Counted from the first letter of the stretch, positions 51,006 to 60,998 are shown. The stretch: DNA of 64,000 nucleotides from Allonocardiopsis opalescens (GCF_003002095.1 NZ_PVZC01000010.1:62001-126000), one strand, 5' to 3'. Notes: generated from the letters alone by a model not told the origin. Numbers and translations are program-made.

Positions 51006-52364
51006 TCACATCCCCGCGATCAGCTTCTCCACCCGCTCGTCCACACTCTTGAACGGGTCCTTGCACAGCACCGTGCGCTGCGCCTGATCGTTCAGCTTCA
51101 GATGCACCCAGTCCACCGTGAAATCACGCCGCTTCTCCTGCGCCTTGCGGATGAACTCCCCCCGCAGCCGCGCCCGCGTCGTCTGCGGCGGCACCGACTT
51201 CGCCTCGAACACCTTCAGATCGCCGCTCACCCGCTCCATCGACCCGTTGCGCTGCAGCAGATAGAACAGCCCCCGGTCCCGATGGATGTCGTGATAGGCC
51301 AGATCCAGCTGCGCCACCCGCGACGACGACAGCGCCAGCCCGTGCTTCTCCCGGTACCGCTCGATCAACCGGTACTTCGCCACCCAGTCGATCTCCCGCG
51401 CCACCAGGTCCAGACGCTCCGTCTCCACCGCCCGCAGCGTGCGCTCCCACAGCTCCAGCACCCGCTTGGCGATCAGATCACCGCCCTCGCGGTCCACGAA
51501 GTCCTGCGCCTTGCCCAGGTACTCGCGCTGGATGTCCAGCGCACTCGCCTCCCGGCCGCTCGCCAGCCGCACCTTGCGCCGACCCGTCATGTCGTGGCTG
51601 ATCTCCCTGATCGCCCGGATCGGGTTCTCCAGCGTCAGATCGCGCATCGCGACCCCCGCCTCGATCATCCGCAGCACCAGGTCGGTCGCCCCGACCTTCA
51701 CCAGCATGGTCGTCTCGCTCATGTTCGAGTCGCCCACGATCACATGCAGCCGCCGGAAGCGCTCGGCATCCGAGTGCGGCTCGTCACGCGTGTTGATGAT
51801 CGGCCGCGAACGCGTCGTCGCCGAGGACACCCCCTCCCAGATGTGCTCCGCCCGCTGGCTCACGCAGTACACCGCGCCCCGAGGCGTCTGCAGCACCTTG
51901 CCCGCACCGCACACGATCTGGCGGCTCACCAGGAACGGGATCAGCACATCCGCCAGCCGCGCGAACTCCCCGTGCCGCCCCACCAGGTAGTTCTCATGGC
52001 AGCCATAGGAGTTGCCCGCCGAGTCGGTGTTGTTCTTGAACAGGTAGATGTCGCCGGCGATGTTCTCCTCGTGCAGCCGCCGCTCCGCGTCCAGCAGCAG
52101 ACCCTCCAGGATCCGCTCCCCCGCCTTGTCGTGCACGATCAGATCGACGATGTTGTCGCACTCCGGCGTCGCGTACTCCGGATGGCTGCCCACGTCCAGG
52201 TAGAGCCGGGCGCCGTTGCGCAGGAACACGTTGCTGCTGCGCCCCCACGACACCACCCGCCGGAACAGATAGCGCGCCACCTCGTCCGGCGACAGCCGAC
52301 GCTGCCCGCGGAAGGTGCACGTGACGCCGTACTCGTTCTCCAGCCCGAAGATTCGCCTCTCCAC
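51006..52364 (-). CDS. pafA: Pup ligase PafA
   Basis: Predicted 452-residue protein, the standard length. It begins [20 protein letters not shown], with the glutamate-rich ATP/Mg loop typical of the carboxylate-amine ligase fold, and contains [40 protein letters not shown] and [20 protein letters not shown]. These are PafA/Dop family markers; the short loop after the start (no Dop insertion) identifies PafA. It phosphorylates the Pup C-terminal Glu and links it to substrate lysines. A hairpin lies between prcA and this gene, so expression may be partly separate. Confidence 0.96.
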   Translation of the reverse strand: MERRIFGLENEYGVTCTFRGQRRLSPDEVARYLFRRVVSWGRSSNVFLRNGARLYLDVGSHPEYATPECDNIVDLIVHDKAGERILEGLLLDAERRLHEENIAGDIYLFKNNTDSAGNSYGCHENYLVGRHGEFARLADVLIPFLVSRQIVCGAGKVLQTPRGAVYCVSQRAEHIWEGVSSATTRSRPIINTRDEPHSDAERFRRLHVIVGDSNMSETTMLVKVGATDLVLRMIEAGVAMRDLTLENPIRAIREISHDMTGRRKVRLASGREASALDIQREYLGKAQDFVDREGGDLIAKRVLELWERTLRAVETERLDLVAREIDWVAKYRLIERYREKHGLALSSSRVAQLDLAYHDIHRDRGLFYLLQRNGSMERVSGDLKVFEAKSVPPQTTRARLRGEFIRKAQEKRRDFTVDWVHLKLNDQAQRTVLCKDPFKSVDERVEKLIAGM

Positions 52365-52459
52365 GGGCCAAGGCTACGCGCCGCGGCCCCCAGAACCTAG
52401 GCGATCCGCCCACCGGTTCCGGCCGGTTTGAACAGCGCCCACCACCCCGCCCGCGAAAC

Positions 52460-52484
52460 GGCGCCGGCCCACCGGACCGGCGCC
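52460..52484 (-). terminator. Hairpin between prcA and pafA
   Basis: GGCGCCGG-loop-CCGGCGCC, an 8-base perfect stem with a 9-base loop, lies 20 bases beyond the prcA stop and 96 bases before the pafA start. It is a candidate terminator or attenuator within the proteasome locus. Confidence 0.55.
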
Positions 52485-52503
52485 GCCGCAGCCCAACGGG
52501 CGC

Positions 52504-53232
52504 TCAGCCCTCCGAGCCGCCCTCCGGCGCCCCGCCACCGCCGTCGCGGCCCAGCAGCTCCGTCAGGCGCCGCCCCGTGATCCGCTGGAACATCCGGTGC
52601 TCCCGATTGCGGTCCAGCACCGCCACCTCCAGCGAAGACGCCTCCAACTGGCGCTCCTCCTCCGCCTCGAAGGCCAGCGCGTGCACCGCCGCCTGCAGCG
52701 CGGCCGCCAGCCCCGCCCCCTGCTCATAGCGGTCCCGCAGCGCACCCGCCACCCGGTCCGCCGAACCGCCCATCACCACATGGTCGCGCTCGTCCACCAC
52801 CGAACCGTCGAAAGTGACCCGGTAGATCTGGTCGCCCTCGGTGGAGTCGCCCACCTCCGCCACCACGATCTCCACCTCGTACGGCTTGTTCGTCTCACTG
52901 AAGATATTGCCCAGCGTCTGCGCGTACGCGTTCGCCAGCGCCCGCCCCGACACATCGGAGCGGTCATAGGTGTAGCCGTGCAGATCCGCGAAGCGCACCC
53001 CGGCCAGCCGCAGGTTCTCGAACTCGTTGTACCGGCCCACCGCCGCGAACGCGATCCGGTCGTAGATCTCACTGATCTTGTGCAGCGTCCGCGACACGTT
53101 GTCGGCCACGAACAGGATGCCGTCGTCGTACTGCAGCACCACAGCGCTGCGGCCCCGCGCGATGCCCTTGCGCGCGTAGTCGGCCTTGTCCCGGCTGATC
53201 TGTTCCGGGGACACGTAGAACGGCACAGACAC
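52504..53232 (-). CDS. prcA: 20S proteasome alpha subunit PrcA
   Basis: Predicted 242-residue protein; GTG 53232 has AAAGGAAGG upstream and gives [20 protein letters not shown], the classic PrcA gate sequence. The alpha-type fold continues with [20 protein letters not shown] and [20 protein letters not shown]. The C-terminus is a Gly/Glu-rich tail that in other actinobacteria is variable. Seven copies form the outer ring whose N-termini gate entry and whose pockets accept the C-terminal tail of Arc. The gene lies 65 bases after prcB. Confidence 0.96.
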   Translation of the reverse strand: MSVPFYVSPEQISRDKADYARKGIARGRSAVVLQYDDGILFVADNVSRTLHKISEIYDRIAFAAVGRYNEFENLRLAGVRFADLHGYTYDRSDVSGRALANAYAQTLGNIFSETNKPYEVEIVVAEVGDSTEGDQIYRVTFDGSVVDERDHVVMGGSADRVAGALRDRYEQGAGLAAALQAAVHALAFEAEEERQLEASSLEVAVLDRNREHRMFQRITGRRLTELLGRDGGGGAPEGGSEG

Positions 53233-53297
53233 GGCTGGCCTTCCTTTGCTAGAGGGTGGAGGTCGGACAGGGCGCCGGGGCGGCCCCGGCACCAGGC

Positions 53298-54143
53298 TCA
53301 GCGCAGCGGCGCACCCGGGCCGTCGGGACGCTCCGCCCGCCCGGCGACCACCGCCTCGGCCACCGCGGCCACCTCGGCCTCCGGCAGCCGCCGGTAGCCC
53401 TCCTCGGTGATCACCGCGACGATCGGGAAGATCCGCCGGTGCACATCGGGACCGCCCGTGGCGGCGTCGTCCTCGGCCGCGTCGTACAGCGCCTGCACCG
53501 CCACCAGCACCGTGTCCTCGGCCGAGAGGTCGTCGCGGTACAGCTTCTTCAACGCGCCCTTCGCGTACACCGAACCCGAACCGATCGAGTGGAAGCGGTG
53601 CTCCTCGTAGCGGCCGCCCGCCGGATCGTAACTGAACACCCGGCCCCCGCCGCGGTCCTCGTCATAGCCCGCGAACAGCGGCACCACCGCCAGCCCCTGC
53701 ATCGCCAGCGCCAGGTTCCCGCGCACCATCGCGCCCAGGCGGTTCGCCTTGCCGTCCAGCGACAGCCGCCGCCCCTCGCGCTTCTCGTAGTGCTCCAGCT
53801 CCATCTGGAACAGCCGCGCCAGCTCGATGCCGAGCGCGGCCGCGCCCGCGATCGCCACGGCCGAGAACTCGTCGGAGCGGTACACCTTCTCCATGTTCCG
53901 GTGCGCGATCACGTTCCCCGAGGTGGCGCGGCGGTCCCCCGCCAGCACCACCCCACCGGGGAAGGTCAGCGCGACGATCGTGGTGGCATGCGGAGTCAGC
54001 TCCTCCGCCGCGCCCTCGGGCAGCGGCCGCCGCCCCGGCAGCAGCTCGGGCGCCTGAGCGGCCAGGAAGTCGACGAAGGACGAACTACCGGGGCTCAGGA
54101 ACGCGGCGGGCAGACGGCCGGCTCCATCGAACGGCGAGACCAA
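53298..54143 (-). CDS. prcB: 20S proteasome beta subunit PrcB
   Basis: Predicted 281-residue protein. TTG 54143 was chosen because AGGAGG lies 6-11 bases upstream and no ATG or GTG is placed as well; the only upstream candidate lacks a site. It gives [20 protein letters not shown]. The 53-residue propeptide (to TPHA) is removed to expose Thr54 of [17 protein letters not shown], the catalytic nucleophile. Lys of the triad lies in [12 protein letters not shown]. Seven copies form the inner catalytic ring. The C-terminal tail is Ala/Glu-rich. Confidence 0.95.
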   Translation of the reverse strand: MVSPFDGAGRLPAAFLSPGSSSFVDFLAAQAPELLPGRRPLPEGAAEELTPHATTIVALTFPGGVVLAGDRRATSGNVIAHRNMEKVYRSDEFSAVAIAGAAALGIELARLFQMELEHYEKREGRRLSLDGKANRLGAMVRGNLALAMQGLAVVPLFAGYDEDRGGGRVFSYDPAGGRYEEHRFHSIGSGSVYAKGALKKLYRDDLSAEDTVLVAVQALYDAAEDDAATGGPDVHRRIFPIVAVITEEGYRRLPEAEVAAVAEAVVAGRAERPDGPGAPLR

Positions 54144-54213
54144 GCGGATCCTCCTAGACGGCCCGGGGCGGCCCTGCCGGCCGCCCCGCAACGGGTGGTG
54201 CGTGCTCGTGCGG

Positions 54214-54233
54214 TGCTGCTCCTTGCTGCTCCT
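54214..54233. repeat. 10-base tandem repeat upstream of prcB
   Basis: Two perfect copies of TGCTGCTCCT (AGGAGCAGCA on the coding strand) stand directly in tandem between the HNH stop and the prcB ribosome-binding site. Each contains an AGGAG core, so they could act as extra ribosome-docking sequences. Confidence 0.6.
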
Positions 54234-54244
54234 GGGCTCCGACC

Positions 54245-55018
54245 CTACTCAGCTTCGCGGCGCCGGTGGGGCTTTGCGGAACCCCACCCGATCAGCTGTG
54301 GGCGAACCACCGTGTGCGCGGGGGCGTGGTCGCCGCACAGGCGGCGGACCCGCTCCCGGCCGGGGACGGCGGTGAGGGAGCAGCGGCACGACACCGCGCC
54401 GCGACGGGCAAGGCTCGGCCGCATCCGTGCGTCGAGGTAGGTGATCGCGCGCAGCATCCGCTCGTGGTCGTCCTTGAACTGCCCCAGCCCGCCATTGCAG
54501 TTGAAGCAGAGGATTCCCCGTACCTCCCCCGTGGTGTGCGAATGGTCGACGTGCATATTCTCCACGCCGAGCTCCCTGTGGCAGATGAGGCAGACACCGC
54601 CCTGCTCCGCCAGCATCCGCTCGGCGTCGTCGGCGCCGATTCCGTATCGGCGCTTGAGGTGGTAGTGGCGGGTGCCGCCGTGGTTGCGCTCTCGGTTCTC
54701 CCGACCAATCCTATTGTGACAGGGACGACAATAGGCAGTAAGACCGTCACGACTCGACCGATTACTTCCGAACTCCGACCGGGGCAGCGCGCGCTCGCAC
54801 TTCGGACACCATTTCTCTCCTTCGGCGAGCACGCGCCGCCGCCCCTGCGGAGTGTACGTCTTCTCCTGTCGACGCGCTCGGTTCTCCTTGCCACGCCGGT
54901 TGCGCTCGGCCGCACAGTCGATGCAGTAGTACGAGAGGCCGTCCGGCGCCGCCTGCATCTTCCAGAACTGCGCCAATTCCTTGGCAACGCCACAGTCTCT
55001 ACATTTTTTCAAGTCCAT
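54245..55018 (-). CDS. HNH / endonuclease VII-like protein inside the proteasome locus
   Basis: Predicted 257-residue protein. Three zinc sites are visible: C6-C9/C32-C35, C71-C74/C97-C100, and C143-C146/C171-C174. The last encloses the HNH core ([20 protein letters not shown], His/Asp158-His159/Asn173), characteristic of phage T4 endonuclease VII-like nucleases. The first two resemble treble-clef ribbons with [20 protein letters not shown]. It lies between pup and prcB, where similar HNH genes are seen in other actinobacteria. The first 150 bases are unusually AT-rich. Either a captured mobile nuclease or a domesticated DNA-repair enzyme; no mobile-element ends were seen. Confidence 0.85.
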   Translation of the reverse strand: MDLKKCRDCGVAKELAQFWKMQAAPDGLSYYCIDCAAERNRRGKENRARRQEKTYTPQGRRRVLAEGEKWCPKCERALPRSEFGSNRSSRDGLTAYCRPCHNRIGRENRERNHGGTRHYHLKRRYGIGADDAERMLAEQGGVCLICHRELGVENMHVDHSHTTGEVRGILCFNCNGGLGQFKDDHERMLRAITYLDARMRPSLARRGAVSCRCSLTAVPGRERVRRLCGDHAPAHTVVRPQLIGWGSAKPHRRREAE

Positions 55019-55063
55019 TCCATGTCCATTTAAATTACCCTTTGATTTGCAAATTAAGAATGA

Positions 55064-55273
55064 TCATTCCCCTCCTTTTTGCACATACGACCGGACAAAA
55101 TCCTCGGCATTACTTTCTAGGACTTCGTCAATTTCATCGAGAATAGAATCGACATCCTCATCCAATTCCTTCTGCCGGTCCTGGACGTCCGAAGCCGTTT
55201 CGGCCTGGACCTCCTCGACCTCTTCCTCGGTACGGCTGGCGCGCTTCTGGCCGCCGCTTTCGGTGCTCGCCAT
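55064..55273 (-). CDS. pup: Prokaryotic ubiquitin-like protein Pup
   Basis: Predicted 69-residue protein with the Pup layout: a charged, disordered N-terminus (GGQKRASRTEEEVEEVQAET), the helical Arc-binding region (DVDSILDEIDEVLESNAEDF) and the conserved C-terminus VRSYVQKGGE. The last residue is Glu, not Gln, so PafA can use it without deamidation by Dop. ATG 55273 is preceded by AGGAGGAG. The 3' end has atypical AT-rich codons for this genome. It is ligated to lysines to mark proteins for the proteasome. Confidence 0.97.
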   Translation of the reverse strand: MASTESGGQKRASRTEEEVEEVQAETASDVQDRQKELDEDVDSILDEIDEVLESNAEDFVRSYVQKGGE

Positions 55274-55375
55274 CGTTCTCCTCCTGATCGAACGGCGCCC
55301 CGGTGCGGGGGTCCCTGCACAGTATCTTGGCCCGCGGACACGGGGTTGAACCGTGTTCGGTGCGTCCGAAAAGTC

Positions 55376-56335
55376 TCAGCTCTGCTGGAAGGTGACCGCG
55401 GCGAGGCCGCAGCCCGCGTGGAGGAAGAGGTAGTAGGCGCCTTCGCCCCAGTCCTCCAGGTCGCCGCCGAAGACGAGCGCGATGTAGTCCATCGTCTCGC
55501 CGCAGCGGGCGCAGTCGGGGTAGTCCCAGTGCTGGATCCACTGCGGCTGGCCGCCCAGGGTGGAGCCGCCCGGTTCCCAGGCGCTGGCCTGGTAGGGGGT
55601 GCCGCGGCGCTCGCCGAGCGCGAGCATGATGTGCGGGATGGACCATTCGTCGGTGTCGCGGCCGATGGAGGCGGGGCGCCTGGTGTGCTCGGACCAGCGG
55701 CCCCGGCCGGGCTCGACCTCGCAGAAGACGGTGCCGTAGCAGGCGCAGCGGTGGCAGGTGACCATCCGCAGCCGTCCCTGCCAGCCGGTGTGGGCGAGGG
55801 CGGCGGCGACGCGTGGGTCGCCCGCATCGGCGTCCAGGACGCTCCACAGCGGCATGCCGCACTGGGGGCAGCATTCGCGCTCGACGCCGCCGACGGTGAC
55901 GGCGGCGCCGACGATGTCGCCTTTGCCGGGGAGCTGGTAGGCGGTGGCGGAGCAGAGTTCGCGGCGGCGGCCGTCGCGCAGGGTCCAGCCTCCGGCGAGG
56001 CTGTGGCCGGTGGTGTCGCGGCCGTGCGGGGGGCGGGTGCTCCAGCGGGCGAAGGCGGCTTCGACGTCGGGGCCGCCGGCGGTGGCCAGGGCGGTCAGCA
56101 TGGCCCTGACATTGCCGGTTCCGGCGTCGACGCGGCGGATGAGGTCGGCTTTGAGGGTGGTGTCAGCGCCGCGGTAGAGCTCGTGGGGCCACCAGATTCC
56201 GGCGGCGGCGAGCTCGGCGAGGTAGGGGCTGAGGGCGTCGGGACGGGCGGCGGCGATGTACTCCAGCTCGTCGAGGGCTTCGGCCTTGTCGTCGCACACG
56301 GCCTGGATCAGCTCACCGAGATCGGATACGCGCAC
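55376..56335 (-). CDS. Conserved hypothetical protein, DUF1963/PDCD2-like C-terminal region
   Basis: Predicted 319-residue protein between dop and pup. The N-terminal third is helical and repeat-like (LGELIQAVCDDKAEALDELE, ARPDALSPYLAELAAAGIWW). The middle has two CxxC pairs (ECCPQCGMPL and CHRCACYG), a likely zinc site. The C-terminus (PQWIQHWDYPDCARCGETMD, then EGAYYLFLHAGCG) resembles DUF1963/PDCD2-type domains, with another CxxC. The function is unknown; the location suggests, but does not prove, a link to pupylation. There is no signal peptide. Confidence 0.7.
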   Translation of the reverse strand: MRVSDLGELIQAVCDDKAEALDELEYIAAARPDALSPYLAELAAAGIWWPHELYRGADTTLKADLIRRVDAGTGNVRAMLTALATAGGPDVEAAFARWSTRPPHGRDTTGHSLAGGWTLRDGRRRELCSATAYQLPGKGDIVGAAVTVGGVERECCPQCGMPLWSVLDADAGDPRVAAALAHTGWQGRLRMVTCHRCACYGTVFCEVEPGRGRWSEHTRRPASIGRDTDEWSIPHIMLALGERRGTPYQASAWEPGGSTLGGQPQWIQHWDYPDCARCGETMDYIALVFGGDLEDWGEGAYYLFLHAGCGLAAVTFQQS

Positions 56336-56408
56336 GTGCTCAGCTTAGGTCGCGGGGGCGCCGGAGGGCAGTGCCCTCGCGGGGTGTCGGGCTGCGGGAC
56401 GGGGGCGG

Positions 56409-57923
56409 TCACTCTCCGGTGAGGGCGGCGACGAGGTCGGCGGCGGTGCGGGAGCGGTCGAGGAGTTCGCCGACGTGGGCCTTGGTGCCGCGGAGCGGTT
56501 CGAGGGTGGGGACGCGCTGGAGGGAGTCGCGGCCGGGGAGGTCGAAGATGACGGAGTCCCAGGAGGCGGCGGCGACGGAGTCGGCGTATTTGGCGAGGCA
56601 GCGGCCGCGGAAGTAGGCGCGGGTGTCCTCGGGGGGGTTCTCGATGGCGGCGTCGACCTCGTCCTCGGTGAGGAGGCGGTCGATGCGGCCGCGGTCGACG
56701 AGGCGGTTGTAGAGGCCTTTGTCGGGGCGGACGTCGTGGTACTGGAGGTCGACGAGTTGGAGCCTGGGGTGGCTCCAGTCGATGCCGTCGCGGCGGCGGT
56801 AGCCGTTGAGGAGTTCGAGTTTGGCGACCCAGTCGAGTTCGCGGGAGAGCTGGAAGGGGTCGTCGGCGAGCTTGGCGAGGACGGTCTCCCAGCGGCGGAG
56901 GATGTCGGCGGTGTCGGGGTCGACGTCGGGGCCGAAGCGGTCTTCGACGTACTTGCGGGCCTGGTCGAGGTATTCGAGCTGGAGTTGGACGGCGGTCATC
57001 CTGCGGCCGTCGCGGAGTTTGACGAGTTGGGTGAGGCCGGGGTCGTGGGAGATGGCGCGGAGTGCGGCGACGGGGGTCTCGAGGCTGAGGTCGACGCTGA
57101 TGAAGGCGTCTTCGATCATGGCGAGGACGAGGGCGGTGGTGCCGACCTTGAGGTAGGTGGAGATCTCGCTCATGTTGGCGTCGCCGATGATGACGTGGAG
57201 GCGCCGGTACTTCTCGGGGTCGGCGTGGGGTTCGTCGCGGGTGTTGATGATGGGCCGTTTGAGGGTGGTCTCGAGTCCGACCTCGACTTCGAAGAAGTCG
57301 GCGCGCTGGCTGATCTGGAAGCCGTCGCCGCGGCCGTCGGCGCCGATGCCGACGCGGCCGGCGCCGCAGTAGACCTGGCGGGAGACGAAGAAGGGGGTGA
57401 GGTGGCGGACGATGTCGGCGAAGGGGGTGGCGCGCCGCATCAGGTAGTTCTCGTGGGCGCCGTAGGAGGCGCCCTTGTTGTCGGTGTTGTTCTTGTAGAG
57501 CTGGATGGGGGCGGCGCCGGGGACGCGTCCGGCGCGGCGGGCGGCGTCGGCCATGACGCGTTCGCCGGCCTTGTCCCACAGGACGATGTCGCGGGGGTTG
57601 GTGCATTCGGGGGTGGAGTACTCGGGGTGGGCGTGGTCGACGTAGAGGCGGGCGCCGTTGGTGAGGATGACGTTGGCGAGGCCGAGGTCTTCGTCGGTGA
57701 GCTGGCTGGGGTCGGCGGCTTCGCGGGCGAGGTCGAAGCCGCGGGCGTCGCGGAGGGGGTTCTCCTCCTCGAAGTCCCAGCGGGCCCTGCGGGCCCGGGC
57801 GGCCGAGGCCGCGAGGTAGGCGTTGACGACCTGGGTGGAGGTCATCATCGCGTTGGCGCCTGGCTGACCGGGCACGGAGATGCCGTACTCGGTCTCGGTA
57901 CCCATTACCCGCCGCACTGTCAT
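56409..57923 (-). CDS. dop: Depupylase/deamidase Dop
   Basis: Predicted 504-residue protein; ATG 57923 gives [20 protein letters not shown], matching Dop starts. A longer frame to 58010 has no family support. The Dop-specific insertion ([20 protein letters not shown], about residues 40-70) separates it from PafA. Shared motifs are [40 protein letters not shown] and [20 protein letters not shown]. Dop removes Pup from substrates and recycles it; deamidation is not needed here because Pup already ends in Glu. Leucine codons are almost all CTC, unlike pafA. Confidence 0.96.
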   Translation of the reverse strand: MTVRRVMGTETEYGISVPGQPGANAMMTSTQVVNAYLAASAARARRARWDFEEENPLRDARGFDLAREAADPSQLTDEDLGLANVILTNGARLYVDHAHPEYSTPECTNPRDIVLWDKAGERVMADAARRAGRVPGAAPIQLYKNNTDNKGASYGAHENYLMRRATPFADIVRHLTPFFVSRQVYCGAGRVGIGADGRGDGFQISQRADFFEVEVGLETTLKRPIINTRDEPHADPEKYRRLHVIIGDANMSEISTYLKVGTTALVLAMIEDAFISVDLSLETPVAALRAISHDPGLTQLVKLRDGRRMTAVQLQLEYLDQARKYVEDRFGPDVDPDTADILRRWETVLAKLADDPFQLSRELDWVAKLELLNGYRRRDGIDWSHPRLQLVDLQYHDVRPDKGLYNRLVDRGRIDRLLTEDEVDAAIENPPEDTRAYFRGRCLAKYADSVAAASWDSVIFDLPGRDSLQRVPTLEPLRGTKAHVGELLDRSRTAADLVAALTGE

Positions 57924-58006
57924 GTCTATGAGGTTATCCAGCGGTGGCGCGCGTTGAACCCTGCCCGGGGAATTGGGGCGGGTCGGCGTGGCGCGGTGGG
58001 GCGGGG

Positions 58007-59857
58007 TCACCCGGCGGGGGTGATGCGGCCTTCACCGCCTTCGGGGTAGTCGGCGGCGGTGATGGTGCCGGCGAGGTCGTCGGTGATGTAGGCGAGGAGG
58101 GCCTGCTGGTAGGTGAGGCCGACGTTGGTGAAGGGCAGGCCGCGGAAGGGGTACTGGTCGCCGCCGCGGGCGGAGAAGTCGTTGGTGGCGATGGCGATGC
58201 CGGGTCCGTCGACGACCTGGCCGGCGGTGATCAGGGGGGTGCCGTCGTCGAGTGCGGCGTTGACGATGCGGGTGCCGGGGGTCTGGACGGTGCCGTCGGG
58301 GGCGAGCCGCTGGGGGGTGCCGGCGGGGTCGTAGGTGAAGCGGAGGCCGGCGATCTGGGCGTAGCGGCCGTCGGCGGCGGGGAGTCCGGCGACGGCGTTC
58401 TCCAGGAGTTCCTTGACCTGGGTGCGGGGGACGTCGGGGACGACGGCGACGAAGTTGGCGAAGGGGGCGATGGCGTAGGTGTCGAGTTCGGTGACGGGTC
58501 CGGCGGGGATCAGGCTGTTGTTGCGGATGCCGCCGCCGTTTTGGAGGGCGATCTGGGGCGGGGTGACGCCGTACTGGGCGGCGTTGTCCTGGCCGGCGTC
58601 GAGGAGGGCGTCGGCGAGGAGGTCGCCGAGGTTGGTCTCCTGGGTGCGCACGCCGGGGTCGCGGCGGCCTTCGAGGGCGACTTCGCTGGTGGCGATGGTG
58701 GTGGTGTCGAGTCGGGCGACGTGGGCTTGGACGGGGTCGACGGTCTCGCGCTGGATGTGGCGGTCGGGCTGGACGGCGTCGTCGCCGGTGCCGGAGACGC
58801 GCACGGGTCCGGAGCGGTCGGCGATGGAGGTGAGGTGGCCGTGGGCGTCGAAGGTGGCGACGAGGCGGCCGACGTACTTGTACTCGCCGGCGGTGGTCAC
58901 GATGGGTACGGGTGTGCCGTCGGCGTCGTCGGCGTAGAGGGGGTAGCGCAGCGGCTGCCCGGTGGCGGGGTCGAGGGTGATGGTGTCGCCGGGGACGCGG
59001 GGGGTGTCGTCGTCGGCGAGGAGTTCGTGTCCGCCGCCGGCGATGACGATGTCGACGTGGTCGAGTTCGGCGACGAGGGCGCGTTCGTTCTGGATGTTCT
59101 GCAGGTGGGCGAGGAGGACGATCTTGTCGATGCCCTGGGCGGTGAGCCGGTCGGCCTGGGCCTGGACGGCGGCGGCGACGCGGGTGTCGACGGTGACGCC
59201 GCGGGGGCTGGAGAGGGCGGCGAGGTCGGGGGTGGTGGCTCCGATGATGCCGATGTCCTCGCCGTTTTCGCGTACGACGGTGGCGGCGGCGATGCGGCCC
59301 TGGTCGGCGAGGGCGGCCAGGGCGGGTTCGGCGGTGACGTCGAGGTTGGCGGACAGGTAGGGGGTGCGGGGGCTCATGCCGGTGATGAAGTCGGCGAGGG
59401 TGTCGGGGCCGAAGTCGAACTCGTGGTTGCCGATGGCGGTGGCGTCGTAGTTGATGCGGCGCAGGGCGAGGGAGTCGTAGTAGGGGGTGCCGTGGTCGAG
59501 GCTGGCGGCGAACTGGGGGCCGGCGAGGAAGTTGTCGCCTGAGGAGAGGGTGAGGACGCCGCGGCGGTGGGCTTCGCCGGGCTGGGCGGCGGTGCCGGCG
59601 AGTTCGGTCCGGCGCAGTTGCTGGAGGAGGGCGGCGAAACGGGCGACGCCGCCGTAGCCGGGGTCGGCGGCGGCGCCGGTGAGGTGGGATTCGCCGTCGT
59701 TGTTGTGCAGGAGGGTGAGGGTGTAGTCGGGGGCGGCCTGCTGCTGGGTGCCGGGGGCGGCGGCGGTGGGGGCGGCCGTGGTGGCGGCGAGGGTGAGGGC
59801 GGCGGCGAGTGCGCCGGCGGCGCGCCAGGGTCGGCTGGTGGGGGTGTGGCGGCGCAT
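58007..59857 (-). CDS. Secreted 5'-nucleotidase / UDP-sugar hydrolase family protein
   Basis: Predicted 616-residue protein from ATG 59857. A Tat- or Sec-type signal ([20 protein letters not shown], cleavage near AAAPG) is followed by a metallophosphatase domain: [26 protein letters not shown] (GNHE) and GGGHELL (GH). The nucleotidase C-terminal domain has LQNGGGIRN. This is the UshA/CpdB-like group that hydrolyses extracellular nucleotides. It sits between dop and arc, where it is not part of the core proteasome set. Leucine codons are almost all CTC. No membrane anchor is seen. Confidence 0.92.
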   Translation of the reverse strand: MRRHTPTSRPWRAAGALAAALTLAATTAAPTAAAPGTQQQAAPDYTLTLLHNNDGESHLTGAAADPGYGGVARFAALLQQLRRTELAGTAAQPGEAHRRGVLTLSSGDNFLAGPQFAASLDHGTPYYDSLALRRINYDATAIGNHEFDFGPDTLADFITGMSPRTPYLSANLDVTAEPALAALADQGRIAAATVVRENGEDIGIIGATTPDLAALSSPRGVTVDTRVAAAVQAQADRLTAQGIDKIVLLAHLQNIQNERALVAELDHVDIVIAGGGHELLADDDTPRVPGDTITLDPATGQPLRYPLYADDADGTPVPIVTTAGEYKYVGRLVATFDAHGHLTSIADRSGPVRVSGTGDDAVQPDRHIQRETVDPVQAHVARLDTTTIATSEVALEGRRDPGVRTQETNLGDLLADALLDAGQDNAAQYGVTPPQIALQNGGGIRNNSLIPAGPVTELDTYAIAPFANFVAVVPDVPRTQVKELLENAVAGLPAADGRYAQIAGLRFTYDPAGTPQRLAPDGTVQTPGTRIVNAALDDGTPLITAGQVVDGPGIAIATNDFSARGGDQYPFRGLPFTNVGLTYQQALLAYITDDLAGTITAADYPEGGEGRITPAG

Positions 59858-60068
59858 GGGGTGCTCCCGGCGAGAGGGCTGCGGCGGGCCGGCGGGTCTT
59901 GTCGGCCGGACCATGGTAGGGCAGCCGGTCGGGCGGCTCGGGGTACGGGGGGCTAACGGAGGGGTCTCATCGCGGGTCTGGGTGGTGGCGGGGGGTGCTT
60001 GAGGGCTCGGCCCGGGTGCGGGGGCCGGTCGGCGCCGGCCCCCGCGTGGTGCGGCTCGGTCGTGCCGG

Positions 60069-60245
60069 TCAGTGCCCGTTCTCCTCCAGCAGGCACAGGA
60101 CGAGCAGGTCGAGGTTGACGTTGACGAGTCCGGCGAGTACGTCGTTGCAGTCGACGCCGTCGCCGGCGGTGGCCGGTGTGGTGCCGAGGCCGATGAGGCC
60201 GAGGGTGAGCGCCGCGGCGGCGGTGAGCTTGCTGATGGTTCTCAT
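60069..60245 (-). CDS. Small secreted protein with two cysteines
   Basis: Predicted 58-residue precursor. The signal peptide (MRTISKLTAAAALTLGLIGL, cleavage near ATA-GD) leaves a mature peptide of about 30 residues, DGVDCNDVLAGLVNVN followed by LDLLVLCLLEENGH. The mature part is strongly hydrophobic with two cysteines, which could form an intramolecular disulfide. It looks like the short amphipathic secreted peptides of sporulating actinomycetes (chaplin/rodlin-like in character only; no consensus match). GGGAGA lies upstream. An upstream palindrome (TGGGACGTCCCA) may regulate it. Confidence 0.6.
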   Translation of the reverse strand: MRTISKLTAAAALTLGLIGLGTTPATAGDGVDCNDVLAGLVNVNLDLLVLCLLEENGH

Positions 60246-60335
60246 GCTGGTGATCTCCCGTTCGTCGTGTTTGACCGGCGGGTGCGGTGCGGTGGATGTC
60301 CCTTCCGCTCCGACGAGTCCGCCTGTATCTGCACT

Positions 60336-60347
60336 TGGGACGTCCCA
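60336..60347. promoter_or_regulatory. TGGGACGTCCCA palindrome
   Basis: A 12-base perfect palindrome about 90 bases upstream of the small secreted peptide gene and 175 bases upstream of the rightward SapA-like gene. It could serve either. Confidence 0.4.
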
Positions 60348-60521
60348 CCAGCCACAATAACCCACCGTAGCCGTTTCGCTGCGTTGCGTGGCCTTGTCGG
60401 GCATGTCCGGCCGGATCCCCTGCGGCGGCGGGGTCGTGGCCACATGCGGCTGCGGGGCGCCGATGTCCACAGAGAACTTCTAGGGTGCTATCGACGGTTT
60501 TGTCCGCTTGAAGGGGGCTTC

Positions 60522-60998
60522 ATGCGATTCAGCGCGTTACGGGGGGCCGCACTGGCGGTGCTCGCCCTGCTGTTCACCGCGGGCGGCGTACTGGGCGCCG
60601 CCGCCCCGGCGTCGGCGCACTCGATCGGCCAGGTGGTCGTCTCCGCGGAGGGCTGCGACTGGCCCAACGGGAACTACTCGGTGCTGCACTCGGGCCCGAT
60701 CGAGACCAATGACGGAGACCGTTTCGGCACCGCCTACCTGCTGTGGAACGCCCAGTACCAGCAGAACTGCGCGGTGGCGCTGAAGACGGGCAGCCTGCAC
60801 GGCGTCGTCAGCTGGACCGCGGCCTCACTTCAGATCGAGGGCCGCCCGTCGGCCATCGACATGGACTACTACGCCCACTACGCCGCGGCCAGCGCCGAAG
60901 CCGCGGACCGCTGCGTGCGCTACCAGGCGCTGATCGAGACGCCGAACCTGGACCGCACCGCCTACGGCGGCCGCAACACCTGGGGCAACTGCGGCTAG
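60522..60998 (+). CDS. Secreted SapA-like protein
   Basis: Predicted 158-residue precursor; ATG 60522 has AAGGGGG upstream. The signal peptide (ALRGAALAVLALLFTAGGVL) is cut near ASA-HS. The mature part has four cysteines and the segments GTAYLLWNAQYQQNCAVALK and IDMDYYAHYAAASAEAADRC. These resemble the spore-associated protein A type of Streptomyces secreted proteins (YLL.N...NCVV..K). The function is unknown; a surface or spore-coat role is only suggested by the resemblance. It is an insertion between arc and dop, transcribed opposite to them. Confidence 0.6.
   Translation: MRFSALRGAALAVLALLFTAGGVLGAAAPASAHSIGQVVVSAEGCDWPNGNYSVLHSGPIETNDGDRFGTAYLLWNAQYQQNCAVALKTGSLHGVVSWTAASLQIEGRPSAIDMDYYAHYAAASAEAADRCVRYQALIETPNLDRTAYGGRNTWGNCG

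Noticed and set aside
54245-55018. Insertion sequence or intein carrying the HNH domain
   Set aside because: No terminal inverted repeats, target duplication, transposase or splice motifs were found. The gene is complete and flanked by intact pup and prcB.
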